DNA from: PALSA-350 sp963794165
GTDB taxonomy: Bacteria > Acidobacteriota > Terriglobia > Terriglobales > Acidobacteriaceae
Direction: 5' to 3'
DNA length: 64,000 bases
Assembly: GCA_963794165.1 (NCBI GenBank)
Contig: CAWCCT010000012.1
Location: 682,001 to 746,000 of the forward strand
Part shown: piece by piece, positions 18,321-27,645 of the stretch
Position numbering within the stretch: position 1 is the stretch's first letter
Layout of the letters: every line of letters starts with the position of its first letter
Notes under the pieces: generated by a model
What the model was told of the DNA's origin: nothing
Database searches by the model: none
The model's input: the letters and a program-made list of their open reading frames with translations, nothing else
Position numbers and translations under genes: made by a program

Positions 18321-19787
18321 CTAACCCTCGACCTCGAGCGGCGGGTCTCCCAGGAGGCACGACGGCCGAAAGATGCGGGTTAGGAACACGAGCACGATCA
18401 GCAGCACAAAAATGGCGAGGGAGACAATAACCACGCTCCTTCCTGTCCTGAAGTCTTGCTTCCAAAGCGTGCGAAAAAATGCTTCGTAGATGACATAAGC
18501 GTTGACGAGCACGCCGAAGATAGGCATCAAAACGTTGGAAAAGAGGTTGATCCGCTTGGTCTTGAATACGTGAAAATAGCGTAGATTAGCGATATTGACC
18601 GCAATGAATGTTAGCAAAGCAAAGAACACAAGCGCATTGCCCCACCAGGTAAATGCCTCGATACCATTTCCCGTGAGTTCCAGAGAGCCAAGGGCACAGA
18701 TCATGGCCGCGAGATAAATGACGTGCATGGCATTCCATGGCACTCTGAAGCGTGGGTGAAGTTTTGCCAGCCAGCCAGGCAATAGTTTATGGCGCGACAA
18801 AGCGAATAACATGCGGGCTGATCCCATGATGCTGGCGATGTATACAATCAGGCTCGAGGTCATCCCCGTCAACGTCACCAGGATGCTGCCCTTGCCCAGG
18901 TAGAGCTGGGCAATCTGTGTAACCGGTGCGAGACCTTGGTCAACGTAGCCCCGAATATTTTCCGGCGGCACGGCAATTGTCAGAATCCAGGATGTGAGCA
19001 TCCAGAAGATAGCAGACGCGATTATGGTCCAAATGATTGCGGCCGGGATAGCCTCCCGCGGGGCGTTCGTTTCTTCAGCCGCTGTGGAGACAATGTCGAA
19101 TCCACAGAACCCCAGAATACCCAGGATAGTTGCTCCCCAAAAAGCTGCCATGCCGCCCGTCACTTGGGTCGGTTGAAACGGAGCCAGGGTTATTCCGTGC
19201 TGAGGTGCGCGCACAACAAAAATGGTTACGCAGAGAAGCAGCACAACTCCGACCTCGGAAATCATTAACATAATGGACGTTCGGGAGGAGGCTTCGGCTC
19301 CACGATATGTAACCGCTATGGCAAGTATTGTTCCTGCCAGGGCGCCGACAAGCATGGCCGTCGTCCCGACATTGGAGATGCCAAAAAACCGGATTGCATC
19401 TGCGAAAAAAAGACCAAATAGTAAGGGTTGAAGCACCGTCGCCATGAAAAAATAGGTGGTCATTGTCAACCCGATGAGGAAGCCAAGATCCGGGGAAAGG
19501 GTCTTCCATAACCACGTGGAGGCGGCCCCGGCAGAGGGAGACTCTCGGTTTAACACGGCGTACGAAATAGCCGTCGGCAGAGCGATAATCGTCGCCGCCA
19601 GGAATACTAACGGCGCCACCGGCCCCGCCATTACCTGAATTGGACCCAATAAGCTATACAGTCCAAGCGCTGGTGACGTCATGCCCATCGACAGCGCGAT
19701 CAGCCCCAAGAGACTGAAGCTTCCGGCTTTGAGAGTATGGTGACCGTTTTGTTGTCCCGTTTGCTTATCTTCCAAATTCAGAGTCAT
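18321..19787 (-). CDS. APC superfamily amino acid permease
   Basis: A 488-residue membrane protein with about twelve helices. The first helix region (LLGLIALSMGMTSPALGLYS) followed by PVAPLVFLAATIIALPTAIS and the conserved SPSAGAASTW correspond to the amino acid-polyamine-organocation family signature around helices 1-3. GFCGFDIVSTAAEETNAPREAIP is the typical FDxxxxxAEExxNP segment. Substrate is unknown; amino acids, polyamines or amino sugars are all handled by relatives. It sits directly upstream of GH42-like enzyme A on the same strand, an unusual partner, and class III aminotransferases elsewhere in this region make a nitrogen-containing substrate plausible. Confidence 0.9.
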   Translation of the reverse strand: MTLNLEDKQTGQQNGHHTLKAGSFSLLGLIALSMGMTSPALGLYSLLGPIQVMAGPVAPLVFLAATIIALPTAISYAVLNRESPSAGAASTWLWKTLSPDLGFLIGLTMTTYFFMATVLQPLLFGLFFADAIRFFGISNVGTTAMLVGALAGTILAIAVTYRGAEASSRTSIMLMISEVGVVLLLCVTIFVVRAPQHGITLAPFQPTQVTGGMAAFWGATILGILGFCGFDIVSTAAEETNAPREAIPAAIIWTIIASAIFWMLTSWILTIAVPPENIRGYVDQGLAPVTQIAQLYLGKGSILVTLTGMTSSLIVYIASIMGSARMLFALSRHKLLPGWLAKLHPRFRVPWNAMHVIYLAAMICALGSLELTGNGIEAFTWWGNALVFFALLTFIAVNIANLRYFHVFKTKRINLFSNVLMPIFGVLVNAYVIYEAFFRTLWKQDFRTGRSVVIVSLAIFVLLIVLVFLTRIFRPSCLLGDPPLEVEG

Positions 19788-20123
19788 TAGGCGGATCCTG
19801 GGTCTGCGGTTGTCTTGATAAGTAATGCCGGGGCATCAAGCGGCAATAGGAATGGATGAGGGTTTCCAGTGTACAGATCCTATAACGATTAGTACTCGTC
19901 CCAAAGAGTTATTCAACATGCGAGAGGACAAGATCGAATAAGAGAACTGCTTTAAATCTTTAGAAATGTGACGATGGACGTTGGGCTGCCCTGTAAAAGC
20001 AGGTGGGCGATTTGTTGAAACAAGAATCGGGCTTGTGGAGGTCGTATCACTCATCCTGTTGTCCCTCAATCCAATGGCCTCCAAAGTGTCAAGGCATTTC
20101 ATAGCTTCCGCGGGCCCCTGCCG
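19788..20123. promoter_or_regulatory. Intergenic region upstream of the APC permease operon, with an inverted repeat
   Basis: This 336-base gap lies between the start of the APC permease and the 3' end of the efflux permease. About 30-50 bases upstream of the permease start is a nested palindrome: ATGCC/GGCAT arms at 19825-19836 and CTTGAT/ATCAAG arms at 19814-19819 and 19835-19840, a reasonable operator candidate. No gene is supported; the open frames seen here lack similarity to anything I recognise. Confidence 0.3.
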
Positions 20124-21440
20124 TCAGAGTTCGCGTAGTCCGCTCATAACCGACAGGCGAGCTGCGCGGATGGCGGGGAGCAATCCGCCGATGAACCCGA
20201 TCGCCAGGGCCCACTTGAGACCGTTCCAAAGTAAGGCCGGCGATATGTTGAAAGCGAACACCACCTGGCCGGAATTGCCCGCGGTCGAGGTGGTAAAGCC
20301 GTCGAAAATGATCCAGGCCATCGCAGCCCCGATACCGCCCCCTAGAACTGCCAGAAACATCGTTTCCAGCAACACCGAAAAGATGAGCGGCACACTGAGA
20401 AACCCGATGGCGCGCAACGTCGCGATTTCCCGCGTGCGCGCCGCAACCGCGGCATACATGCTGTTAAGCGCGCCGAAAACGGCACCCACCGCCATGATTG
20501 TGCCCACAGTCGTGCCGAGAATGCGGATCATGCGGGCCAGTTCTTCGGATTGCTTGTCGTAGTACTGGCGGGTTGTTTGTACGTTTACCTTGAGCCTGGG
20601 ATCGCTCGCGAGCCCTGCCTTGAAGGTGTCAAAAGAATTGGGGTCTGTCAGTCTCAAGGTCATGGACGACTTATTGCTGCCGCGGCGAAGAGCTGACCCA
20701 ATTACATCCGTATCGCCCCAGATCTCGGAGTTGTGGGCGTCCTGGGAGTCGAAGATTCCCACTACGGTCCAAGCCTGGCCGTTGAGGTTCAACGTCGAAC
20801 CCATATCAACTCCCCCGAATTGCTCATCAACGCTCTTCCCAACAATGAGTTCACGCAGGCCAGGCTTGAATTTCCGCCCCGCGACGATTCTGACATTGGG
20901 CCGCAGTTCCCATACCCGCTCGCCGACCCCGCGCATTTCAATGCTTGCATCGAGCCCGGTTTTCCTTTTAGGGAGAGAAACGGCAGTGATCAGTTCCGCA
21001 GACGCGATTGGTTGTCCCTGGCCATTCCTGAGCACTTGGGGCGCCTGCGAAATGATGGCGTAGGTATCGTGATCCATGACCGAATCGATCTCAGATTGTG
21101 AGCCGCTCTGCGTGACGAGGGCGGTGTCCTCTGTTCCAGTCTGTCTCAGAGCGTTCTCGAAACCGGCTCCCATAGCCAACAGGGCGACGAGAACGCCGAC
21201 CACGCCGGCGATCCCCACCACGACCACGGAAGAAGAGGCCAACCGCTGGGGTATCGTGGCCAGGCCGATCTCGGTAATGAACCAGGTCAGGCGCCCGGTT
21301 CGCGTGAACGCCATCGCCAGGGCGAGCAGAACGGCGCACGCCAGGAGGAGCCACCAGGGGGAGACGACCAACAGGGCAATGGGGATGATGATGGCCAATG
21401 CCATCGCAATTCCGAAGCCGAGTTTTTTCAGCAGATCCAT
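20124..21440 (-). CDS. ABC transporter permease, MacB/FtsX-like
   Basis: A 438-residue permease of the FtsX/MacB/LolC class. Unusually it starts with two extra helices (GFGIAMALAIIIPIALLVV and WLLLACAVLLALAMAF) before the standard N-terminal helix (ASSSVVVVGIAGVVGVLVAL), then a large periplasmic domain and three C-terminal helices in the FtsX domain (TTVGTIMAVGAVFGALNSMY, REIATLRAIGFLS, ALAIGFIGGLLPAIRAARL). It is last in the four-gene set MacA-like / ATPase / permease / permease, 16 bases downstream of the other permease. These systems do not move substrate through the membrane; they transmit ATP hydrolysis to the periplasmic side for export of macrolides, peptides or lipoproteins. Confidence 0.9.
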   Translation of the reverse strand: MDLLKKLGFGIAMALAIIIPIALLVVSPWWLLLACAVLLALAMAFTRTGRLTWFITEIGLATIPQRLASSSVVVVGIAGVVGVLVALLAMGAGFENALRQTGTEDTALVTQSGSQSEIDSVMDHDTYAIISQAPQVLRNGQGQPIASAELITAVSLPKRKTGLDASIEMRGVGERVWELRPNVRIVAGRKFKPGLRELIVGKSVDEQFGGVDMGSTLNLNGQAWTVVGIFDSQDAHNSEIWGDTDVIGSALRRGSNKSSMTLRLTDPNSFDTFKAGLASDPRLKVNVQTTRQYYDKQSEELARMIRILGTTVGTIMAVGAVFGALNSMYAAVAARTREIATLRAIGFLSVPLIFSVLLETMFLAVLGGGIGAAMAWIIFDGFTTSTAGNSGQVVFAFNISPALLWNGLKWALAIGFIGGLLPAIRAARLSVMSGLREL

Positions 21441-21456
21441 TCCTTCCTTTTATTGT

Positions 21457-22620
21457 TCAGCGTCCCGACAAAGCATCCACGACGCGCAGACGCATTCCAC
21501 GCAGCGCAGGCAACAGCCCCACAACGAACCCGATCACGATCGCGAGCGTCATCCCACGCAGCCAGACTGCCCACGTCACCGGGAGGGTGGGTACCTTGTG
21601 AGCCAGCGTCGAGCGTAGTCCTCCAACCACCGCCACCGAGGCAGTGAGCCCCAGGACACCGCCAATCACCAGCAAAAGGATGGACTCGGCCAGCACCAGG
21701 CCCATGACGCCGCGGGCGCTGAAGCCGATGGTTTTCAGGATCGCCAACTCCGGAATCCGCTCGCGCACTGCCTGCGCCATCGTGTTTCCTGTCAGCAGGA
21801 CCAGCGTGAAACACACCGCTCCCATGATCGATCCGGCAATCAGCCCCATATTGGCGAATTGCTTGACCAGAGCGGCATCGTAAGCGTTTTCGTCCTCGGT
21901 CTTGGTTTCATGGTCAGAGTTCGCCGACAACGCGTCAATCTCATGCGCCACTCGATCGGCTTGAGAAAGGTCGGCAACTCTAAGGATGTACCAGCCGACC
22001 GTGCCGTTATCAGTCGGCCGCGCTTTATCGAGATACTCCCAGTGGAAAGCCAGCTGGCGCTCATCGTCCATCCGATTCGGGTCGGTGATGCGAAAGATAC
22101 CAACTAGGTCGAAGGTCCAGGTGTTGGAGCCATTCTTTTGCGTCAGGGTCGTCTGTATCGGAATCTTGTCGCCGATCTTCCAATGGAATTTTCTCGCCAG
22201 GCTCTCCTCAACCACCGCCCCCGTGCGCGTGTGGAGAAATGCCTCCAGTTCGCGCGGCGGCAAAACCCATTCCGGGTACAGGTCAAAGTAGTTATCGGCA
22301 TGCGCCTCGATGGGCAGAGAGTTCTTCGCGTTCTGGTAGAAGCCGCTGAGCTCGCTCCCGTAAGTGACTTCAGCCACACCCGGGACCCCCTGAATGCTGG
22401 TCGCGAGGCTCTTGGGCAAGAGCACCAGGAAGGGGCTGATCTTTGAAGTCGTGACCAGGCGATCGGCGCCGAGCACGCTTTGCCCGGCATTCGCGAAGGC
22501 GCTACGCACTGAATCCAACAGGCCGAAGAGCAGGAATGCCGTCACCACCGACAACAGAGTCAACACCGTGCGCACCTTGCGCCGCAGAAGTGCCGCCCAC
22601 ACCAGGTGCAGGTATTTCAT
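21457..22620 (-). CDS. ABC transporter permease, MacB/FtsX-like
   Basis: A 387-residue FtsX-type permease with one N-terminal helix (VRTVLTLLSVVTAFLLFGLL), a periplasmic MacB-PCD-like domain (residues about 45-230), and three C-terminal helices including REIPELAILKTIGFS-like segment RERIPELAILKTIGFSARG and a final IVIGFVVGLLPALRGMRLR. It differs from the second permease in the set, so the two probably form a heterodimer as LolC/LolE do. Its start overlaps the stop of the ATPase gene by 4 bases (ATGA), indicating translational coupling. Confidence 0.92.
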   Translation of the reverse strand: MKYLHLVWAALLRRKVRTVLTLLSVVTAFLLFGLLDSVRSAFANAGQSVLGADRLVTTSKISPFLVLLPKSLATSIQGVPGVAEVTYGSELSGFYQNAKNSLPIEAHADNYFDLYPEWVLPPRELEAFLHTRTGAVVEESLARKFHWKIGDKIPIQTTLTQKNGSNTWTFDLVGIFRITDPNRMDDERQLAFHWEYLDKARPTDNGTVGWYILRVADLSQADRVAHEIDALSANSDHETKTEDENAYDAALVKQFANMGLIAGSIMGAVCFTLVLLTGNTMAQAVRERIPELAILKTIGFSARGVMGLVLAESILLLVIGGVLGLTASVAVVGGLRSTLAHKVPTLPVTWAVWLRGMTLAIVIGFVVGLLPALRGMRLRVVDALSGR

Positions 22621-23309
22621 GCCAGGGCCCCGGAGGATTCGGCCAGCGTGCCTTTGTCAAGATGGAGCGTGCGCCGTGCGTACTCGGCAGCCTTCGGATC
22701 GTGCGTTACCATGATGACCGTTTTGTCGTGATCGCGGTTGAGTTGCTGTAGAAGCGTCAACACTTCGGTAGCGGACTGTCGATCGAGATCTCCGGTCGGT
22801 TCGTCGCATACCAGGAGCATCGGATCGGAAACAATCGCGCGCGCAATAGCCACCCGCTGTTGTTGGCCACCGGACAGCTCGCTTGGTTTGTGCGTGGAGC
22901 GCTCACCGAGCCCAACCAGCTCCAATGCAATGCGGGAATTACGTTTACGCTGCGCCGAGCCTAGCCTGGTCAGCAGCAAGGGAAGCTCAACGTTCCTTTG
23001 CGCCGATAGCATGGGTAAAAGATTATAGAACTGGAAGACGAAACCAACGTTCGAGGCTCTCCATTTGGCCAGCCGGCTCTCGCCCAATCGGTCAATACGC
23101 GTGTCGTCTATCGTGATGCCGCCCTCGGTCGGAGAGTCGAGGCCGCCAATCAGATTGAGGAGGGTCGTTTTCCCAGACCCGGAGGGGCCCATCAGAGCGA
23201 CAAAGTCGCCCTTGGCGATGGCGAGGTTGATGTGATGCAACACCTCGACCTTCTGCTTGCCGCGTTCATATATTTTGCTGAGGTTCTGAATCTCAACCAG
23301 GGCGCCCAT
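22617..23309 (-). CDS. ABC transporter ATP-binding protein, MacB/LolD-type
   Basis: A 230-residue nucleotide-binding subunit with Walker A GPSGSGKTTLLN, Q-loop region FVFQFYNLLPMLSAQRNVELP characteristic of the MacB/LolD subfamily, signature LSGGQQQRVAIARAI, Walker B LLVCDEPTGDLD, and switch His in VTHDPKAAEYA. Subfamily motifs, size and adjacency to FtsX-type permeases and an HlyD-type fusion protein place it in a MacAB-like tripartite efflux or lipoprotein-release system. It is 45 bases after the fusion protein gene and overlaps the next permease by 4 bases. Confidence 0.95.
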   Translation of the reverse strand: MGALVEIQNLSKIYERGKQKVEVLHHINLAIAKGDFVALMGPSGSGKTTLLNLIGGLDSPTEGGITIDDTRIDRLGESRLAKWRASNVGFVFQFYNLLPMLSAQRNVELPLLLTRLGSAQRKRNSRIALELVGLGERSTHKPSELSGGQQQRVAIARAIVSDPMLLVCDEPTGDLDRQSATEVLTLLQQLNRDHDKTVIMVTHDPKAAEYARRTLHLDKGTLAESSGALA

Positions 23310-23354
23310 CTTGTTTGCCTCGCTGCTCGTGGATGATCGCTTCGGGCCCTCAGA

Positions 23355-24617
23355 TCAGTGCTTCTTGACCAGGATACGTGCGCCATCGTCCATCTCCGCT
23401 GGCGGAGAGCTCACCACGGTAGTGCCCTTCGTTACGCCTCCGACCAGGCGAAGGTCGCCATAGGTCTGGCCGGCAGTTACCACGTGCGCGTGCACGCGAT
23501 CGCCATCAACCGTCAAAACCACGTTCTTTCCGCCGCGCTCAACGATCGCTGAGCTGGGTACGAGCACCCCTGCGGATGTCCACCCGCCCTCACGACTAGC
23601 AGCGCCTTGCGAGTCCCCTTTGCTTGCTTCCTCGAGGAAGGAAACCTGGACGCCCATATCGGGCAGGATCCGCGGGTCCTTCTGCTCGATCGCTATCCGC
23701 ACCTTCACTGTTGCCTTGTTGCGATCCGCGGTTGGAATGATCGCGATCACATGCGCCGGGATCTTCCACTCGGGATAAGCATCCAGAGTCGCCCGGGCTG
23801 GCTGTCCGGGATGGATACGATTAATGTTGGCCTCGTTTACCTCTACTTCGATTTCCAGCGAGTTCATATCGACAATCGTGCCCACTCCGGTCCGGGTGAA
23901 GCCGCCGCCTGCGGAAGTAGGGGAGACAATCTCGCCCGCCTGCGCCGCTTTGGCGGTTATCACACCCGCGAACGGTGATCGCAACGTCGTGTAGTTGAGC
24001 TGCACATCAGCGGCTTGTACGGTTGCCCGGGCGAGTTCGATCTGCTTGCGCTGAGATGCGACCTGTGCCGTTAAAACCTCAACCTGTGTGCGGTCGGTCT
24101 CCAACACCTGCGCCGATACAATGCGTTCCGCGAACAAGCTTTCGGTGCGATTGAGATCGCGGCGCGCCTGGGCCAACTGGGCGTCATATTGATTGAGTAG
24201 TGCCTGCGCGGTTTCGAGCTGTGCCTGGGCCTGTGCGCGGGCAGCTCGCTGTGAGGTGTCGTCCAAACGCGCCAGCACTTGCCCCGCGTTTACGTGCTCG
24301 CCTTCCTCGATCAGCACCTCAGTAAGCGCGCCCGTAATCTGGGCAGATACTGTTGCCTGCCTGCGCGCGGTCACGTAACCCGTCGCTTGTAAGATCGCAT
24401 TCGTGCCGCCCGCCCCTGTCGGAGCAACTGCAACCGCGGTTTTGACTTCGAAACTGCTGCCGCGTAGCAGAAAGTAGGCTGCCACTCCCGCCGCCAGGGC
24501 CAGGAAAAGCAAAATTGCGCCGCTGAGCCACCAGCTGCGTCGTCCGCTCGGGGAATTGCCGCGCTGCTCGGGGTCGAGCTGTAACTTTCGCAGCAGTACG
24601 CTCTTCTCAGTCGGCAT
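23355..24617 (-). CDS. Periplasmic membrane-fusion protein, HlyD/MacA-like
   Basis: Anchored periplasmic adaptor of about 420 residues. One N-terminal helix (WWLSGAILLFLALAAGVAAYF) is followed by a beta strand pair (ATGYVTARRQATVSAQITG), a lipoyl half (EVLIEEGEHVNAGQVLARLD), a long alpha hairpin rich in Ala/Gln (about residues 110-180), the second lipoyl half (RSPFAGVITAKAAQAGEIV), and C-terminal beta-barrel and membrane-proximal domains. The frame extends further upstream; MPTEKS was chosen as start because the helix follows within about 30 residues and the longer N-terminus has no signal features, though a start 24 bases earlier is possible. First gene of the efflux operon. Confidence 0.9.
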   Translation of the reverse strand: MPTEKSVLLRKLQLDPEQRGNSPSGRRSWWLSGAILLFLALAAGVAAYFLLRGSSFEVKTAVAVAPTGAGGTNAILQATGYVTARRQATVSAQITGALTEVLIEEGEHVNAGQVLARLDDTSQRAARAQAQAQLETAQALLNQYDAQLAQARRDLNRTESLFAERIVSAQVLETDRTQVEVLTAQVASQRKQIELARATVQAADVQLNYTTLRSPFAGVITAKAAQAGEIVSPTSAGGGFTRTGVGTIVDMNSLEIEVEVNEANINRIHPGQPARATLDAYPEWKIPAHVIAIIPTADRNKATVKVRIAIEQKDPRILPDMGVQVSFLEEASKGDSQGAASREGGWTSAGVLVPSSAIVERGGKNVVLTVDGDRVHAHVVTAGQTYGDLRLVGGVTKGTTVVSSPPAEMDDGARILVKKH

Positions 24618-25275
24618 ACCGTAACCCGCGTGGAGAGCCATGCGACACTTCACACGGCAAGTGTGTCTCGTATTGTATTCGAGCGGCCCGGACGTTACCT
24701 GCAAAGTTAGTTACCGAGTGTGAGGATTGGTGGTTTCAGATATTATTTTCATCCCTTTGCTAGATCCAGCTTCAAGATGAACCCCGCTCTCCACCGGAGG
24801 GAGCATCTTGCCCGGCCCAGGGCCCGGTATAACGATGGCGGCAAGTAACGCCAGCCCTACTCTACTAAATCGCATTTCTATAGAAGAACGATCGAGCAGC
24901 TGTTCCGGATGACGTAGAGGAAGGCAAAATATTTGCTGTACCTCGATTCACGTATCCAATAAAATAGGCCCGCATGGCTGATTGTCAAGAGAGAATAGCG
25001 AAGCAGGCAGTCCTCCCGCCAAGTGCCTCGTCATTCGACCGTCAACTCGCATATTTCGGTAATAAAATTTAGGTTGCACGTTTCGGTCTTCAGTTAAGCT
25101 TCGGTTTCCTCAAAAATTACGCTCGGGCGTGCGATAGCCGGCCAGGGGGTCGATTTTCTGCTCGATTTCCGTTCGATCGTTGGTCTTTGACCTTTGGGGC
25201 GGGTTCTACCTCTCATGTTCAGCCCGCTTGGCATCAATGCCCTCGGGATAATCGCGATATTAAAGGAAGGAAACC
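24618..25275. promoter_or_regulatory. Divergent intergenic region between efflux operon and GH42-like enzyme B
   Basis: About 660 bases without a supported gene, AT-richer than its flanks, expected to carry promoters in both directions. A purine-rich ribosome site (AAGGAAGG at about 25263-25270) immediately precedes the GTG start of the plus-strand enzyme. I see a short palindrome TTCTATAGAA at 24876-24885 but no clear -35/-10 pair, repeat array or small gene. Confidence 0.35.
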
Positions 25276-27585
25276 GTGGGGAACTCTAGCAAAACAGAAC
25301 AGTCAAGTCGCCCAAACACGTCAATGACGCGACGTAAATTTGTGCAAGGTGCAGCCGCAGGCGTAGGCCTCACATTAGGCGGGGCACGAATCTTTGCTGA
25401 ACCGTCGCTTCCTCAGCACGATGCCGCGGCAACAAATAACCCGGCGAAGAATTTTGTTTACGGAACTCACTTTTATCATCCAGAGTCCGGTCCACGCCCC
25501 GAGCAATTTCGCAGCATGATCGATACGATTGCGAACAAATATCAATTCAACATCATTCGCATCTATCCCCCGTGGGACTACTACAACCAACGCCCCGGTG
25601 AATTTCAATTCGACGACCTTGAACAGCTCATGTCGGTCTGCGACGAATATGGGATGCGTGTCTTAATGGGGATCTATCTCGAAAGTTCCCCCTATTGGCT
25701 TGAGGAAGCCCATCAAGAAACACGCCTTGTTAACGCGAAAGGCCAGGCCATGCATCTAGGTGCGGATGGTGGATCCTACAGCGGTGGATGGCCAAACCTC
25801 TGCATGGATTGGGAGGTCGTCCAGGAAGCGGCCTCGCGTTTCGTGCATGAGTTGGTCAAAATCTCAGCGCCACACCGTTCCCTCTATGCCTATGACGTTT
25901 GGAACGAGCCTTATCTCGTTCGTGGCTCTGGAACAACGGATCCAAACGCTTGGGTGGCTGAGAAGATGTTCTGCTACTGCGATCGAACAATTGCTGAGTT
26001 TCAGACTTGGCTGCAGCGCAAGTACGGAACACTCGACCAAATCAACGATGCTTGGATTCGACGATATCCTGATTGGAAATCAATTGACCCACCCAGGGTT
26101 CCGATCGAGATGTACACGGATTTTATGGACTGGCGGCAGTTCATCCAAGATCGCACCGCCAGCTATATGAAATTTCGAGTGAAAAATGTCCGGGATATAG
26201 ATGCGGGCCATATTCTTGAAAGCCATTCTAGTCATCTACCGCCGATTGTCCCGGCAACGTTGGGAGGGACCCAGAACTGGAGACTTGCCGAAGCTCTCGA
26301 TGTTTTCGGACTGTCGTACTATCCGAATCGTCAAAAACCGGAGAGTGAAGGATTCGCACAGATGGAGGTGACTCGATCATGTGCCGCTGGCAAGGACTTT
26401 TGGGTCACCGAAATGGCCGGCAATCATTTCAATGCTGGTTATCGTCAGGGAACACCGGTGCGGGCTCGAGAAATTCGGATGCAAAACTGGATGGCTCTCG
26501 TTGCCGGCGCAAGGGGCATCGTCTATTGGACGTATCTTACAGAAGGCACGGGGCGCGAGGCTGGCGGCTATGGACTGGTGGAGCGAAGCGGTGCGACGAC
26601 AGAGAGAGCGGAGGAAGCGGCTCGAACGAATCGGCTCATTCAGTCGCGCTGGAAGCTCATTTCAGAGTACCGGCCAAGTACCGAGGTCGCGATACTCTTC
26701 GACCAGGACAACGCACTTCTAACATTCGCCATGGGCGCGGCTGAAGAGCCTTCTACGGAGTCCGCGAGCGGCTATTACAAAGCATTTTGGGATATGGACC
26801 TGTTGGCAGACTTCATAGAACCAGCCGGAATTGAAACTTCTCACCATAAGGTGTTGATCGTCCCGTGGCATCTGATCGGCAAAAAATCAACCTGCGCCGC
26901 GCTTCAGTCATTTGCTGAGAAAGGAGGGACCGTAGTGGTAGAGAGCGGTTTCGCGCGATTCAGCGAAAGCTATTATCTCAACCCAGTCATCCCGAACAAT
27001 GGTCTTGACACTATTTTCGGCTACCAGGAGAAGGACAGCATCACGATTACAGATGGAAAACTGCCTCTTGAGGCGCTCGATCAGGCGCCTTCTGGAGCGA
27101 AGTCCTTCGACGCCGACCTTAGCTTTGTTGAGCCAGTCGCAGTTAACGTCAGGGCAACCGCTTTTCTCACACCGATCGAACTTGGAACCGCAAAAGCTAT
27201 TGCAAAGTGTGGGCATTGGACGGTCGCATCGATGAAAAGCGTCGGCGAGGGCAAGATCTATTACATCGGAACGAGTCTGGGTCGCAGCATCTATGCAGGA
27301 TATAACGGTGGAATCGAGTTATTACGAGGCATCGTCTCCAGTTCAGTGAAACCCCGAACCACCTCAGTTGGAAAGTTACGGCCCAGACTGATCGAGGTAG
27401 CAAATCGAGGCGCGATTCTCACTGTCTTCAATGAAACCCCGGAGGACCAGACGGGCTCGATATCCGTCCCTTCAACGTATCGTCGTGCGACAGAAATCTA
27501 CAGTGGTAAGAGCCTTCCGGTCATTGACGGCAGAATCACCATTCAAGTCCCTTTCAAGGAAGTAGCCGTATTAGATCTCGAGTGA
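25276..27585 (+). CDS. Tat-exported GH42-like glycoside hydrolase B
   Basis: Intact 769-residue paralogue of the frameshifted enzyme at 16001-18278. A twin-arginine signal (MTRRKFVQGAAAGVGLTLGG) lies 16 residues in. The clan-A barrel shows acid/base Glu211 in YDVWNEP and nucleophile Glu379 in VTEMAGNHF. From about residue 470 a Rossmann-like domain (VLIVPWHLIGKKSTCAALQSFAEKGG-like core) matches the trimerisation domain of GH42 beta-galactosidases, and a small beta domain ends the protein. The GTG start has a strong ribosome site (AAGGAAGG, 5 bases spacing). Substrate is not certain: GH42 members cleave beta-galactosides, but the context favours a mannose- or uronate-containing glycan. It is followed 60 bases later by an alpha-mannosidase-like gene. 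Confidence 0.88.
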   Translation: MGNSSKTEQSSRPNTSMTRRKFVQGAAAGVGLTLGGARIFAEPSLPQHDAAATNNPAKNFVYGTHFYHPESGPRPEQFRSMIDTIANKYQFNIIRIYPPWDYYNQRPGEFQFDDLEQLMSVCDEYGMRVLMGIYLESSPYWLEEAHQETRLVNAKGQAMHLGADGGSYSGGWPNLCMDWEVVQEAASRFVHELVKISAPHRSLYAYDVWNEPYLVRGSGTTDPNAWVAEKMFCYCDRTIAEFQTWLQRKYGTLDQINDAWIRRYPDWKSIDPPRVPIEMYTDFMDWRQFIQDRTASYMKFRVKNVRDIDAGHILESHSSHLPPIVPATLGGTQNWRLAEALDVFGLSYYPNRQKPESEGFAQMEVTRSCAAGKDFWVTEMAGNHFNAGYRQGTPVRAREIRMQNWMALVAGARGIVYWTYLTEGTGREAGGYGLVERSGATTERAEEAARTNRLIQSRWKLISEYRPSTEVAILFDQDNALLTFAMGAAEEPSTESASGYYKAFWDMDLLADFIEPAGIETSHHKVLIVPWHLIGKKSTCAALQSFAEKGGTVVVESGFARFSESYYLNPVIPNNGLDTIFGYQEKDSITITDGKLPLEALDQAPSGAKSFDADLSFVEPVAVNVRATAFLTPIELGTAKAIAKCGHWTVASMKSVGEGKIYYIGTSLGRSIYAGYNGGIELLRGIVSSSVKPRTTSVGKLRPRLIEVANRGAILTVFNETPEDQTGSISVPSTYRRATEIYSGKSLPVIDGRITIQVPFKEVAVLDLE

Positions 27586-27645
27586 GAGGCGTCTCCTCCT
27601 GGCATTTGTCCAGAAAATCTCTCCAGGTACCAAAGAGGGAGTCAG

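Noticed and set aside
19836..20102. Minus-strand open frame of 88 codons upstream of the APC permease
   Set aside because: No ribosome site or recognisable motif and it overlaps the likely promoter palindrome.
24876..24890. Motif TTCTATAGAAGAACG resembling TTCAATAGAAGAACG at 11379-11393
   Set aside because: A 15-base match with one mismatch is expected by chance many times in a 46 kb sequence; no third copy was seen.
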